64,000 bases of DNA from Cyclina sinensis (lineage: Eukaryota; Mollusca; Bivalvia; Venerida; Veneridae): assembly GCA_012932295.1 (NCBI GenBank), contig JAAONU010000004.1, positions 30,048,304 through 30,112,303 on the forward strand, given 5' to 3'. Numbering within the stretch: position 1 is the stretch's first letter; each line of letters starts with the position of its first letter. The translations under genes were made by a program, and so were the position numbers. A model generated the notes under the pieces. It made no database searches. It saw only the letters and a list, made by a program, of their open reading frames with translations, and had not been told where the DNA came from. Of this stretch, positions 12,691 to 25,079 are shown one piece after another.

Positions 12691-14649
12691 ATTCCCTATT
12701 TTTGGATATTTAATTTTAATAATAGTACCACTCATATTTTATTATAGCTTGTATTTGGCTTTAGCTTACAATAAACAAAACACGTCCCTGAAAAGAAAAA
12801 GAAATATATAACAAGTATACTAGTCACATAGAAATTAAGAAATCTCATCACTATGTACTGAAACAGAAACAACACGATCTATTTGGTTTCTCCCACATCA
12901 CAGTCGCCGAAATATATTTGTTTGACTGAAAAAGTCATTTTTTTCGCTGTATGTTAAAATATCATTTTCACAGATTTTTTTATATTATTCCGTTTAAAAT
13001 ACTGCATGACATTTTATGAAACAACACCTTTTTTGTAAATGAACATAACAGACTGAGAAAGGTAAATGATCGAATAAAATCACCTTTATCAGTTTGGGAT
13101 GATTTTTATTCCCTCCTGTTTCCTTTCAAAAATCATAGTAAACGTGCCCATTACAAAAAACACATGACCAGAACTGACATCGCTCTGATTTATAGTATTT
13201 TTAAACTTCAACAGAGTGCTTAATTTTCCCTTTTATGCAAATAAGATAGAAAGCCTTTGTAGAAATATTTTATTATAAAAGTTTAGAAATTTTATTATTC
13301 TTCAGTGAAATTTTTAATCTACGTAGTGTTTGGCAATCAAATTCTTTCATGCAACTTTATTTCAAGCTCTTAAACAGTAAGGTCATGAATTTTTCCGGGT
13401 GCCTCGAAATAACAACTGTAGTGACAATGATTCCACATGAGTCATACTATCGGCAAAAGCTTAAATTCATTACCAGTTTCATTTATTTACAATTTATTAT
13501 GAGAAGTAAAACCAAGTTCCCATCTGAAGTATGCTTTCTTGGGCTTAACATGTACTTATATAATGCAAATTATCGTTCCACCGGAAATTCTACTTGAACT
13601 TCCACCAGTGTTTCCACCGCAGTTCTTCGGACCAGACGCGCTGCAACCATCTGAGCATGCACACACAGTTCTCAAAGTAAGTTGCTGAAAGTTTTGTTGA
13701 ATCTTATTGTAACATTTTTATTTCTATATTTTCAATTACTGTTCATGTGGTTAAAATCCAGGTCATCAAAATGCTTGAAAAAACGTGATAAGATAATTTA
13801 AGATTGGAAGTACCCTAAACTTTAAAAAAACAAAGCAAGAGCAAAACACTAGCAAGAGCATAGCATTTAGACTTTCTATATGTTACCATGTTCGTTTCTT
13901 ATTAAAAAGTGCTATGTGCATGTTCCGTGTAGTAATTGTTCTTTCAGCATTTTTCTACAAGTGCAGCACTTTCGATTGCTCACATCAGTATACAATCTTG
14001 CTTCGATTAATTTTAGTGTAATACTCTAACAACTGTTGTTTGAAAAATCTTTAAAATAAAGTTGTATTAAAAAAACACTTAAGACTGCAGTAAAAATGTA
14101 GTTATAATAAGTTAAAGTAAAATATATTTCTATCTCCGCTATAAAAAGTCACTGAAGCTAGACTTAATCCTTACAAAATATCCTTCATCCTGTTGGCCGT
14201 CAGCAGATATTTCCGGTTCACTGGCGCTCTTGTCACAAACAAGTACTACTTCAGTGAGTCTGCAAGCAGTGGCAAGGTTGAAATTATGTTTTGACCAATA
14301 GCATAGCAGTATTTTTCAAATGCGTTGACAGTTTATATAGCAAACACCGCTATCGATTTTCGTAAATGGACACATATTATCTTAACCACCTAGGCGGTGA
14401 TTGTGTTTTTTTTTAAAAGCAAACTTATAAACAATTTTTTATACTTAATTTCTTCCTCATCAAGCATTGAAAATACTTATAAACATTAGAAAAATGGCGC
14501 TCACTCTAAATTAAACTGTATATCGAATAAGTCAAAAGTAAACACCAAGTGAATAAAAAGTGAATAAAAACAGTGATACATATATATATATATACTGTTA
14601 ATTTACTATTTTACTTATTTTTGTAACCCTATATGTTGAACAACTGTTA

Positions 14650-15060
14650 AAATGCTTGTCATGACTGATAATGTCTTCCATTCATATATAGCGGAAAAAA
14701 ACATATTGTTACTGGCAGAAATGTCCGTCCATCTATCCGTCCCAAATTTTGTGTTGTGCGTATCTCGAAAAGTATTTGAGGTAGAGTCAAGAAACTTTAC
14801 AGGAATGTTTATCAGCTCATGTCATTGCGTTGTCGTTTGTGATTTGTTTTAAGGAAGCCGAGTAAAAACGGAGTTATGGGCCTTGACTTACTTAAAATTT
14901 CGGCCACAACTTTTGTGTTACGCCTTTCTCTGAAAATGTTTGAGGTAGACCTATGAAAGTTTACAGGAATAGTTATCAGCACATGCTGCTGTGCACGTGC
15001 TGCTTTGTTTTTAAGAGAACGCAGTTATAGCGCCATTGTAAGCCATGGCGTAGTTAAAAT
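14650..15060. repeat. Dispersed repeat with two diverged internal copies
   Basis: Two copies of about 180 bp share a GTATCTCGAAAAGTATTTGA / CCTTTCTCTGAAAATGTTTGA block followed by GAGGTAGA, GAAACTTTACAGGAAT or GAAAGTTTACAGGAAT, and ATCAGC-CATG. Lies in intron 3 of pseudogene B. I recall similar sequence from other bivalve genomes but cannot verify it. Confidence 0.5.
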
Positions 15061-15567
15061 ATGCATGTTGTAGGTATTTCAACACTTGGCTGTTGATAAG
15101 CTGAGTGGCCAACTGGTGTCTTTCATCTGTAACAGATATTCATCAATTCTCCTATTATGTCATCTCTTTATTACCTCCTGATATACAGTAATATACCAGA
15201 CTTGAACCTAAATGCACAGCTTTAAATCCAACTTATTTTTTTGCGCGACAATATTTTCTGACTTGAGGTCAATTATGCCTATTCGAGGGCAATTTAAATA
15301 TCATAAAGCTGCTACATATATAGTCTAGTTGTATCAACATGTGATAGAATGTGTGGAGAGGAAGACATACATTGTATACTTTTTATCTTAATAACGACCT
15401 GTATTTAATGACTGAACCTTATGGATGTCAAGCTGAATATTCACCTTAGATTTTTTTATAGCCCAGGAAGTGTAACCGATAATGAGATTGCCGGTGTCAT
15501 CATCGTACTAAAAAGATGCCTTCTCAGCATTCCCGATCGTTTCAGACTGAGATTTGTCAGGATTCAA

Positions 15568-16030
15568 AATACAAGCCTGAAAGAGAATCTTGAATTAAAA
15601 ACACAAGCCTGAAAAGTCACAGTTTAATAACTTTAAACATACATGTACAAACAATCCAAACCATACCTTTCCATGCCAGGGGAGGTAACTTTGAACATAT
15701 AAAACATCCTAATTTAAAGTCCTGAAAAGTCAAAGCATGTATCTTTTGTACGTACAGAAAACCGGACAATATAATTACAAGTCTGAAAAACCAAGAGCTG
15801 GTAACACTGGATATAAAACGAAATCCAGTCCACAAGTTTTCATGCCAGGGTAGGTATCTTTAAACATATAAAGCGTCGAAACCTAAACGCCTGAAAAGTC
15901 ACAAGTATGTTATTTTGGACATACAGATGACCAGGCAATATGTTTACAAGCCTGAAAAATCAAGGGCTGATAATATCAAACTTATAGAAAATCAAACTCA
16001 TAACCTGAAGTGCCTGAAAATCCAGAGTTT
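15568..16030. repeat. Second copy of the acceptor-like tandem repeats (gene B intron 2)
   Basis: Colinear with 3961-4440 and about 95% similar by eye, so the repeats predate the segmental duplication. Motifs CAAGCCTGAAAAG, GCCTGAAAAGTCACAAG and CATGCCAGGG recur. Confidence 0.6.
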
Positions 16031-16750
16031 GGTAACTTTGTATTTATGTAACTACGTAAGTGCTTTGTCATCGGTTGTAGTATATCTTTTATATGCAGAT
16101 ATTAAAAGCCAGTATAAAGATATTAATGACAACACTACCGTGTTAGAAAATATCCCTTTGCTTACTTAATAAAATGCATTTCACTCTCATGCTAGTTCGA
16201 ATACTGAAAATTTGTATGGAAAGTTATTTTCTTACAGATGATCGGTCACAATAGGCTTGAAGTTCGTTATATCTGACTTTTTCCAAAAGTCGTCACAACA
16301 AAATATATCTACACATGATTTAACTGAATTGTTTTGTTAGCGTAGCCTCCTTTCGAATGTTGAGAAAGAGTGCATACCGCAGCGTCTTTACATTCCTTCT
16401 CCTGAAACGGGTTACATGGGTTATAGGAGTAATAATTGCCTTCACCTTTTGATAGGACATCCTTGAATCTAAAACAAAAAGTAAGAGTAAATGTATTATC
16501 ATTTGCTAACTTCATACACTTGTCTTAATGCAGACAAACGTAGTTTACAAATTTGTAACAGTAAGAGCTTGTTTTCAGGTTGATTAATCCCAGTATAAGA
16601 TGTATCAGGTTTTGGTAAATATAATAATTGTATTGCTATAATAACACATTTTAACTATAGACTTTGTCTCTAGGAGAGGGCTGTAAACATAGTACCCACT
16701 GGTTATACAGTCACCCTAACTATATGAACGTACTAACTTACCTCGGTACA

Positions 16751-17139
16751 TCGTCGGTGACCCCCGGGACATATTCCGCACAACTACATTATGTACCGTG
16801 GGAAAATTGACTGCCGATTATTCGTTTTCATGAATATTTATTAGCAAAGGGATGTAACTCTTCGTCGAATGAAATGCCGCATTACAAATAGACACTCTTC
16901 AGTGTGGAGAGTAGGCATAATGACAAGTTACTTAAAATAGACGTATTTCCCAGGATTTAAACATAGGCGCGGAAGGCAAATTGTAACAAGTAATTTCATT
17001 GGCTGAGATTCCGCATGGGAAATCTTACGGAAACCAATGAAAGTAGGTAATGAATTATTCATGAGTACGAAATTTTACCAGCCAATTGTCCCACGGTAGA
17101 TAAATAGAGTGAAACGGAATAGATCGAACGGGGGTTTCA
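16751..17139. mobile_element. MITE-like element, about 390 bp (copy 1)
   Basis: Present in intron 1 of pseudogene B, absent from the matching place in gene A, and similar in inverted orientation to 21263-21661. Begins TCGTCGGTGACCCC and ends GGGGGTTTCAT, flanked by TACA on both sides. No coding capacity. Contains CACAACTACATTATGTA and CCAATTGTCCCACGG, shared with the other copy. Confidence 0.6.
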
Positions 17140-18594
17140 TTACATGTACGTTTTGTATCCAAGCTACGTTTCATGTACCTATGTATACATGTAAGAGAAA
17201 TGTTACTGTACTTTGAAACATAGTGATTTTCTTTTCTATGGAACATTGCATCTCAAAATACATGGTCTTCACATTTTTTCATTTATATTTTACACCATAA
17301 GAGAAGTATAGAACTTATGTAGAGCTAATCTTTCTTAAGCACTGGGCTGTCATTATTATCAAATAAGGAAACGCTAGAACAACTTTCGAAATTACTTATT
17401 TAAATATTCACTTACCTTGGTGTGTTATCAGAGTTTCCTAAACTTGTAAGGTCTAGCTCGCCTCCATCATCAAACTTACATTTGCATAAAGAGTCCGGAT
17501 CTTGTTCGCAGTCCTTTAATCTTACTGCTACAAAATTTAGACATAAACTAATTGTTAGTAAAATAACTGTTCTTCCTGACATTTCTGCGTCCTTTTTTCA
17601 GATGAGTTCTCCAGAAATAACAGATTCTATTTCCGAAATATAAACTTTAATTGTCAGCGGTTGTCCTCTTTCGTGGAAATAATCTTATGCTTCTCGGTAT
17701 CTGTTTCTTTTATTCTTAATAAACATATGTATTAATGGTAGTCTCAATTGTAAGGAAATAATTAAGATATATTGCTTTTAGTTGTATTTCCGCCAAATGA
17801 ACCAATAATTGAATACTGTGTACCGAAATCACATCAATTAATGACTTCATCTAATTCTTATAGTCATATATAGTAATTATGTCTTAAAACATGATACTTA
17901 AAAATGAAGTTTAAACATTTAATCATATGACATTTGACAAAACCCCAACAGATCAAATATCATGTATAATTTTTTTAACTGCTAAATTTAATAGCAATAG
18001 TTATCAGAATAAAGATAACAAATTGGGAGCAGACAACAAACTTTGGTCACCATCATGTATATATATCACTTGATAATATCAGTTTAACATGTTTAATTTA
18101 CATTTACATAATGTTTGAGAAATTTTTATTGCCACGTTGCTCCATTTAGAGATTTGGGCTACGAATGAGAGAACTGTAATTAACCTAAAAGAGCTTAGGA
18201 CTGGCACAATCGTTTATAACAATTATTATAATTTAAAAGTAACTATTGCATTATCATTTGATCAATGTACTTCAAAATTGTAAGCCTTTCTGATATGACC
18301 GATAACTTTGTTTACCGATGCAAATTTTTGTTTTATCGCTTACATATGAGTACTCCATATACATATTAGATTTAGATTTTATTGCTAATCATATGATACA
18401 TATGGTTGTACTGATAAAGAGAAAATAAATCATGACTTTGTGTATGCTTCTTAACTAAAGAATTTCTATGTGAACTTTCTAAAGCATTTAGAACCATACT
18501 TTAAAGAAACAGCTGTGAAAATTGGTATACTTCGATTTTATTTTAATCTTTTTTCTTCTGTTTAACCAACAAACGTTGTACTGTTGCTAATGAC

Positions 18595-21500
18595 ATGGAT
18601 GGAATTTTTAAAGAAACGTTATTAGCGTTAAGTTTTGCAATGCTCGTGACAAACGTGACGTGTAAGGACTGCACGTTAGATGACGAGTGTTCATGTTCTT
18701 TTACTGACGGAAGTGGCAAAGTAGACCTGACAAGCTTAGGTAATACAGACAATACGCCAAGGTAAATGTTTTCATAGATCTTCAAAAGTTGTTTTCTTAA
18801 ACTGAATACTCTATTTTGATCTATTGAAGCTATATTTTCTTTTTTATTTCCGTTGTATTTATGGTGACTTAATTCTACCGTAAACATCTAATTAATATTT
18901 CTCTAAAGATAGACTGTGATACTGAAATGTTAAGTGAAGATTTATTCTTTTGATTAAGTGCAACCATAGATAAATTACCTTAAAGTGTACAAACATGTAG
19001 ATTTTTTAAACAATCTTTTTTCTGTTCTTGTTACTGTGGCAGACTACAAGCCTTTGGATTGAACAGAAGAAAATAATACAATACAAATATTGTTTTGAAA
19101 TAAATCTTTAAGATCTAACGTACGTAATGAGAAATACATGTATTATATATTTTTCCGTATTTTCAGATTTAAAGATGTACTGTATAAAGATGAGGATTAC
19201 TATTACTCTTATAATCCATGTGGCGTATTTACTGAAGGAGATTGCTCAAAGGCAGCAGTGAGTTCTATGTCTTCAACAAAATGCTCATTTTCCATTCTTT
19301 GACAAGCTCATTGACTTGTTTCATTTTTTTAAAAAAACAACGTTTTCTTCGTTTAAACACATTTGAATTTAGATTCAGTAAGCATTCATATTAGTTGTTG
19401 ATTAGAAAGGTTCAAGATAGGTCAGTTTCTGTTCTTTAAATGACTGCCCGATACTTTGAACAACATTTCTTTTAGACAATACGCAAATCAGTAAGTGTAC
19501 GTATTGAAAAAAAAACCCGCACTTATTAATTATTTACATACAGATCACGTGATCTTGTTATATTTCAGGTATGTGTTTCTAACCAAGACAAGTCTGAGCA
19601 ACAACAGATCGGCGACGCTTCAAAGGCTGCTTTTAAATGGGATGACGATGGTGGGAATGTAATTGTAGCATACACATCAGGCAAGGGCGTACTAAGGTAA
19701 ACAAAATCAATATTGGCAACAGTACGATTATTAATTTCATCAGCTTCACCATAAGTTGCAACAGCAGAAGCACAACAGCAGCTGAAGTAGGCAACAATAT
19801 CATCACAACTGTTACTTGTACAAGACTGAAAGGGTCTTGTCTTGCGTTAAAAGCAAGTTCAGTTTAGTACTTTGTTTAGAAATGTATCAACGTTTACAGA
19901 TACAGATATCTTTTCGAGAAAAAAAAGAAACATTACTTTTTTTACCGATCTGCTAACATATTGTTTGATAAATATCTTGTTATAGATTGACAACGGTTAA
20001 TCTGGTATGCGATCCAAATGCTTTTAAACCAACTTTCGAACCACAGGGAGAACAAGGGGCTGGCCAATTTGTAAGTTCTGAAAGACTTTTTTGTTATCTT
20101 TCTAAAGCAATGAAACATCATTCAGTTATTTGTAGGGTCTTTGTACAATATATTTATGCAATGCAATTAAGCAAGGGGCGGATCAAGGATTTCAGGTTAA
20201 GGGGGGCGCAAAATGTTCGGCCCAGTTTGTGTCTGTTTTCTACCTAATTTCAACGGTTGTGGTTATGCTAGAGTATACTGATTTGGCAATATCACATGGG
20301 CCTCTGATCACTCAATTCAGTGTTGAACAATAAAGTATACATTATTTAAAGACATTATTCAAAATAGTCCTATAATAACACCTATGGTCCGGGAATTTTA
20401 GGGGGCACTGTCTGGATCTTTTAGTGTGAGCATCCCTAATATAATATACAAACATATTCAATTTTGTTTTAAAAGGTCATATTTAAGTTTTTGTGCCATG
20501 CAACCAATGTTCTCGTGTATTTATCTGCATGTTTATGACTATTAGAAAGCAGAGTCAGCAATTGTCCGTTGCGAACCAACAATTCTACTGCTCCGTTTTC
20601 ATGTATCATCTGGTTTATCTTTTGTTTATTTGTAGACCTTATTTTCGTCTTGTATGGTCCTTGATTAGTGCTTCAGTATCAAAGTGAATATCTGTCTTTA
20701 TATAATTGTCATACTAGTTATGCAATTCCAAAACCAGCTTTGAATTTCATCGATGAAAACTTAAATATTTGCCTTGAAGATTAAAATACAGCATAGAATC
20801 CCATTTAAGAAACCTTATATTCTCGTATTACCTGTTTTAACGTGTTCAAAATTAAATTTATTGTCATTAATATAATCTAAACGTTTAAATTCCATTTCGT
20901 AGTTTTGTGAATCTCTAACCACTGAATTATCTTACTAGAACGGCGCCTCTAACTTTCTTTTCATCTGTTACTCTGTTCCTGTTATAGGAAATGACGTTGA
21001 CGACTGTTTGTGCATGCCCAGGCAAGTGTACGGCTAGTGGTCCAACTTCCTGCGGTAGTGGTGGACTGAGTGGCGGAAGTATTCTTCTTATCGCGTATGT
21101 ACTGATTATTTAATGACCTCTCATTTTTACTACAATACTTTAGGCTAGGGAAAATAAGATACACGCATTCATGGTCTAAAATAAACAAAACTCAACCTTT
21201 TGGAACTGTTATAATTCTGTTTGTAGTAAATATTTTTGAGACAAACGTCAATCACGTAGGTTTTCGACGGTAGAAACCCATGTTCGATCCTTTCCGTTTC
21301 ATTCTATTCATCGACCGTGGGACAATTGGTTGGTAAAATTTCGTACTTATGAATAATTCATTACCTACTTTTATTGGTTTCCGAAAAATTTCCATTTCGC
21401 AATCTCAGCCAATGAAATTACTCGTTACAATTTGCCTTTCGCGGCTATGTTTAAATCCTTGGAAATATATCTATTTTAACTAACATGACGTTATGCCTAC

Positions 21501-24500
21501 TCTCCACATTGAAGTGTATCTATTTGTAATGCGGAATTTCATTGGACGGAGAGATACTTCCCTTTGATAATTAATTTTCATGTAAACGAATGATCTGCCG
21601 TCAATTGACCCAAGATACATAATGTAGTTGTGCGGAATACGTACCGGGGTAACCGACGATGGTAGTTTTTAAGCGAACTCACCTCTGTGCGGCTTTGAAA
21701 TATCCTTTGAAATGATTTCAAACATTACTTTATATGCTTTTGATATTTAATTACAACTTATTATTGGCATTAGAAATAAAGAGCCTACATTCTTTATCAA
21801 AATAACCCCTAAAGAAACCAGACAGTTCTAAAGAAACCAGTCAGTTCTTGACTATGGTTTATAATGTTAGAGATGTAATGCGATATGTTAAAAATCTTAA
21901 AACAATAATATTTTACTGATAAATGAATTCACAAGTTTATTTGAAATTTTTATAACCTCTTAAACTTTGAAGAATCTAACAAATATGATACGGTAGTAGT
22001 AAAGGCATATCCGTTCTTTTTTCAGATTTTTTAGCATTATCATTGTTTATTTCATCGCTGGAATCCTGTTCATGAAATTCAAAAATCAGGCCACGGGGAC
22101 AGACCTGATTCCGAACAAAAGTTTGTGGTCAAGAATACCAGGCCTCGTAGTGGTAAGTAGTGTTTAGCTCAGCTGACCATATATTGCTCGTGAGAGTTTT
22201 TAGGGTCTGTGGCTGTCCGTTGTCCGTCGACCACAATTCAAAGAACATCTTCTATGATACCACAAGGCCAAATTTGATAAAACTTGTCTGGAATGTTTCT
22301 GGAGTGAAGCTCTATCAAAGTTATTCCAGAATGGTTCCAGTACATTGCAGATCTGGGTCAAAGGGTTAAAATATATTTAAGAAGTGAAAACATAAAACAA
22401 TCTTCTTCATCGAAACCACAAGACATCGAGCTTAGATATCTGGTTATGAAGCATTGTCTTACTGACTCTTCCAGCTGCAAGATGATTATACCTAGAAACT
22501 TCAAAAATCTTCTTGTCTGAAACCACTACGCTTTGGAATTTTGTGTTTGGCATATATGTTCATTTAGCGTCTACAAAGACTTTCAAATAATGCCCCTAAG
22601 GGTCATTAATGGCTCCGCCCGGAGGTCACTTAATTTAAAATAAGGCATAAATAGGGAAACCTTTGTAAATCTTCTTCTTATGAAACGACAAGGCCTATGG
22701 CTTAGATATTTTGCATGTAACATCATCTAGAGGTTTTCTGCCAAGAATTATCAAATTATCATTCATGGGTCAAACTGATTTTGGTATGTGGCTATTCTTT
22801 TAGTCGTAATAGGCTTGTCTATTAGTGTTGTCGCCTGTGTTTTAGTGGTAAATCATTTTTTTTACTTGTAAGTGGCCTGTCTTTAAGTGGTAAACAGCCT
22901 GTCTTTTATTTGTGCATGGCCTGTCTTTTAGTCGTAGGTGGCTTTTCTTTTTGTGGTAAGTGGTTTTCTTTTAGTGTTAAGTGACCTGTCTTCAGAAGAG
23001 AGTGGCATTTCTTTAAGTGATAAGTGGCGTGTCATTTAGTGGTAACTGATTTTTCTTTTAGTGGTTATTGGCCTGTATTTACGTGGTAGTCGTATTTCTT
23101 GAATGCTAAGTGGCTTTTCTATTTGTGGTAAATGTCTCCTCGTTTTGTTATGAATAATATTTTAGTTGTTAATGCTTTCTTTAAGTTGTAAGAAGCTTCT
23201 CTTTTAGTGATAAGTGGCATGTCTATTTGTCGTAAGAGGTCAGTCTTTAGTGGTATATTCTTTTGTTGGTAATTGGTTTAGCTTTAAGCTGTTAGTGGTC
23301 TCTCTTTTACTGGAAAGTTGCATGTCTTAGAGTGGTAAATGGCCTGTCTTTTAATGGACAGTTGCCTGTGTTTTAGTGGCACGTGGCCTGACGTTTGTTG
23401 GAAAGTGGTTATTCTTTTAGCGGTTAGTTGTTTTTAACTGGTATGTGACCTGTCTTTGAGTTTAGTTGTAATGGCTTTCCTTTTTGTGGTAAGATGATTT
23501 TTAGTGGTAAATGGATTTTCTTTTCGTAATGAGTGTTGTTTTAAGTGGTAAGTGGTTTTTCTTTAAATGGTTGTGAGTGACCTGTCGTTTAGTTGAAAGT
23601 GGCCTGGAAGGTCTTTTATATATATTAGTGTCCTGTCTTTCAGTGGGAAGTTACTTGTCTTTGAGTAGAGACTGGCCTGTTTTTAGTGGGTAGTGTTTTT
23701 CTTCTATCGTGGTGTTTTACTTTTATCGGTAAGTGACCTTTCTTTTATTTGTAAGTGATCTGTCTTAAAGAAGTAGGTGACCTATCTGTTAGTTGTAAGT
23801 GACCTGTTTTAAGTGGTAAGTGGTCTGTCTTTTAGTTTAAAGTGGCCTGTCTTTTAGTGGACAGTCGCCTGTCTTTTAATGGACAGTGACCTTTCTTTAA
23901 GTGGACAGTTACTTGTCCTATTGTGATAAGCGGCCTGTCTGTTGGTGGACAGTGGACTGCCTTTTATGGACAGTCGCCTGTCTTTTAGTGGACAGTGACG
24001 TGTATTTTAGTGGACAGTTACTTGTCCTATTGTGATAAGCGGCCTGTCTGTTGGTTGCCAGTGGACTGCCTTTTAGTCGACAGTCGCCTTTTTTTTTAGT
24101 GGACAGTGACCTGTCTTTAAGTGGACAGTTACTTGTCCTATTGTGATAAGCGGCCTGTCTGTTGGTGAACAGTGGACTGCCTTTTAGTGGACAGTCGCCT
24201 GTCTTTTGGTGGTAAGTGACCTTTATTTTAGTGGGAAGTGACCTGTATTTTAGTGTACATTTACCTGCCTTTTAGTGGACAGTTACCTGTTCTTTTGTGG
24301 TAAGCGGGCTCTCTTTTAGTGGAAATTAGCCTGTCTTTTAGTGGTCAATAGCCTGTCTTTTAGTGACAAGTGACCTGTATTTTAGTGGTTAGTGGCTTGT
24401 CTTTCAGTTTAAAGTCGTCATTGGTGGCCTGTGTTTGAGTAAACAGTTACCTGTCCTTCCGTGGTAAGTGGCCTGTTTTTTAGTGGACTATGGTCTGTCT

Positions 24501-25036
24501 TTTAGGGGACAGTGGCCTGTATTTTAGTGGTAAGTAGCCTGTGTTTAGTGGGAAGTGGCTTTTATTTTACTGGTAAAGGGTTATTCTTTCAGTGATAAGT
24601 TCTTAGTCTTTAAGTTACCTGTCTTTTATTGATCAGTGATTTTAATGGTAAATGTCTTTTCGTTTAATAGTAAGTGGCCTTTCTTTTAGTGGTAAGTAGC
24701 CTTTCATTTAGTGGTTAGGGTTTTTTTCCCTTTTAGTTGTCAGTGGCTTATCTTTTTACGATGCTTTGCTTTTAGTAGTAAATTGCTTTTATTTTTATGG
24801 TATTTTTTTAAAAAGTGATATGTACGCATTGTACGTATTTTTCATTAACATAACAAAGCAATATAATTTATAAATTTTGAACTTTTTAATCTTGCAGATA
24901 AGACTGTAGCAACATGATGGAATATGTATGACTCGACCATAATAAAATATCTCTTATGCATAACTATTTTCAGGATGGAAATAAATTCGTCATCAGCAAA
25001 GTTACCAAGAAACAAATGGAGTATGACAAGATCTGA
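18595..25036 (+). CDS. Intact seven-exon mannose-6-phosphate-receptor-like type I membrane protein (255 aa)
   Basis: Exons 18595-18761, 19167-19257, 19569-19696, 19986-20070, 20988-21094, 22026-22152 and 24974-25036 total 768 bp, all GT-AG and in phase. Order: signal peptide (MDGIFKETLLALSFAMLVTN), Cys-rich luminal region with VDLTSLGNTDNTPR, YYSYNPCGVF, a VCVSNQDK segment, WDDDGGNVIVAYTSG, LTTVNLVCD and FEMTLTTVCACPGKC; then Gly/Ser linker, one helix (SIIIVYFIAGILFM) and a tail with GTDLIPNKSLW, GLVVDGNKF and final MEYDKI. The helix-tail block parallels the tail of cation-dependent mannose-6-phosphate receptor (G-x-x-x-x-P-x4-W, LVxDG), and YDKI fits a YxxΦ sorting signal. Expected role: Golgi-endosome cargo receptor. 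Several lectin residues (Tyr and Cys near the last strand) look replaced, so sugar binding is uncertain. Intron 6 (2.8 kb) carries a large minisatellite. Confidence 0.85.
21263..21661. mobile_element. MITE-like element, about 400 bp (copy 2, inverted)
   Basis: In intron 5 of the intact receptor-like gene. Ends are imperfect inverted repeats: TTCGACGGTAGAAACCC at the left and GGGGTAACCGACGAT at the right. It matches 16751-17139 in reverse orientation over its length. The copy in pseudogene B lacks the last about 10 bp of one end. Confidence 0.65.
22165..22790. repeat. Dispersed repeat fragment related to the element at 42.4 kb
   Basis: Begins AGCTCAGCTGACCATATATT; shares GTGGCTGTCCGTTGTCCGTC, CCACAATTCA and the phrase GAAACCACAAGACATCGAGC with the 42.4-43.0 kb element (GTGGTTGTCCGTCGTCCGTC, CCACAATTCA). 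It separates the exon 6 donor from the minisatellite that follows. Confidence 0.6.
22790..24795 (+). repeat. Large intronic minisatellite, 20-22 bp unit, each carrying donor-like and acceptor-like motifs
   Basis: About 2 kb of diverged copies of GTAAGTGGCCTGTCTTTTAG plus TG(G). Around 23.9-24.2 kb a longer unit of about 110 bp (GGACAGTTACTTGTCCTATT and onward) is repeated three times. It lies in intron 6 of the intact receptor-like gene, between the membrane-helix exon and the last exon. The pseudogene at 11.1 kb has a single such unit directly at the exon 6 donor. Confidence 0.8.
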
Positions 25037-25079
25037 GGCACAAAAGAGCTAAAGAAAGATCCACATTACATACATTAAG

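Larger units (their letters stand above)
13560..17582 (-). pseudogene. Receptor-like gene B, five-exon pseudogene of the mannose-6-phosphate-receptor-like family
   Basis: Minus-strand exons: 17416-17582 (ATG 17582; same signal peptide as gene A), 16378-16468, 15445-15576, 14175-14259 (LTEVVLVCDKS, 85 bp exactly as in paralogues) and 13560-13684 (TLRTVCACSDGCSASGP). Lesions: in-frame TAG (complement at 15508-15510) in exon 3 where gene A has AAT; one extra base near 15449-15455, making the exon 132 instead of 131 bp; and the exon 5 donor reads ATAAGT where paralogues have GTAAGT or GTATGT. Exons 6 and 7 (membrane helix and tail) were not found between 11.4 and 13.5 kb. Exons 4-5 here are the only remaining 3' part of the minus-strand lineage. 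Confidence 0.8.

Noticed and set aside
12456..12713. Open frame with an internally repeated peptide
   Set aside because: Explained by a two-copy DNA tandem duplication; no start context or splice sites.
16309..16515. Two overlapping minus-strand open frames
   Set aside because: One contains exon 2 of gene B read through its introns (YYSYNPCNPF is real); the other is a shadow in another frame.
22790..24795. CRISPR-like or bacterial repeat array
   Set aside because: Units are contiguous without spacers and sit in a eukaryotic intron; it is a minisatellite.
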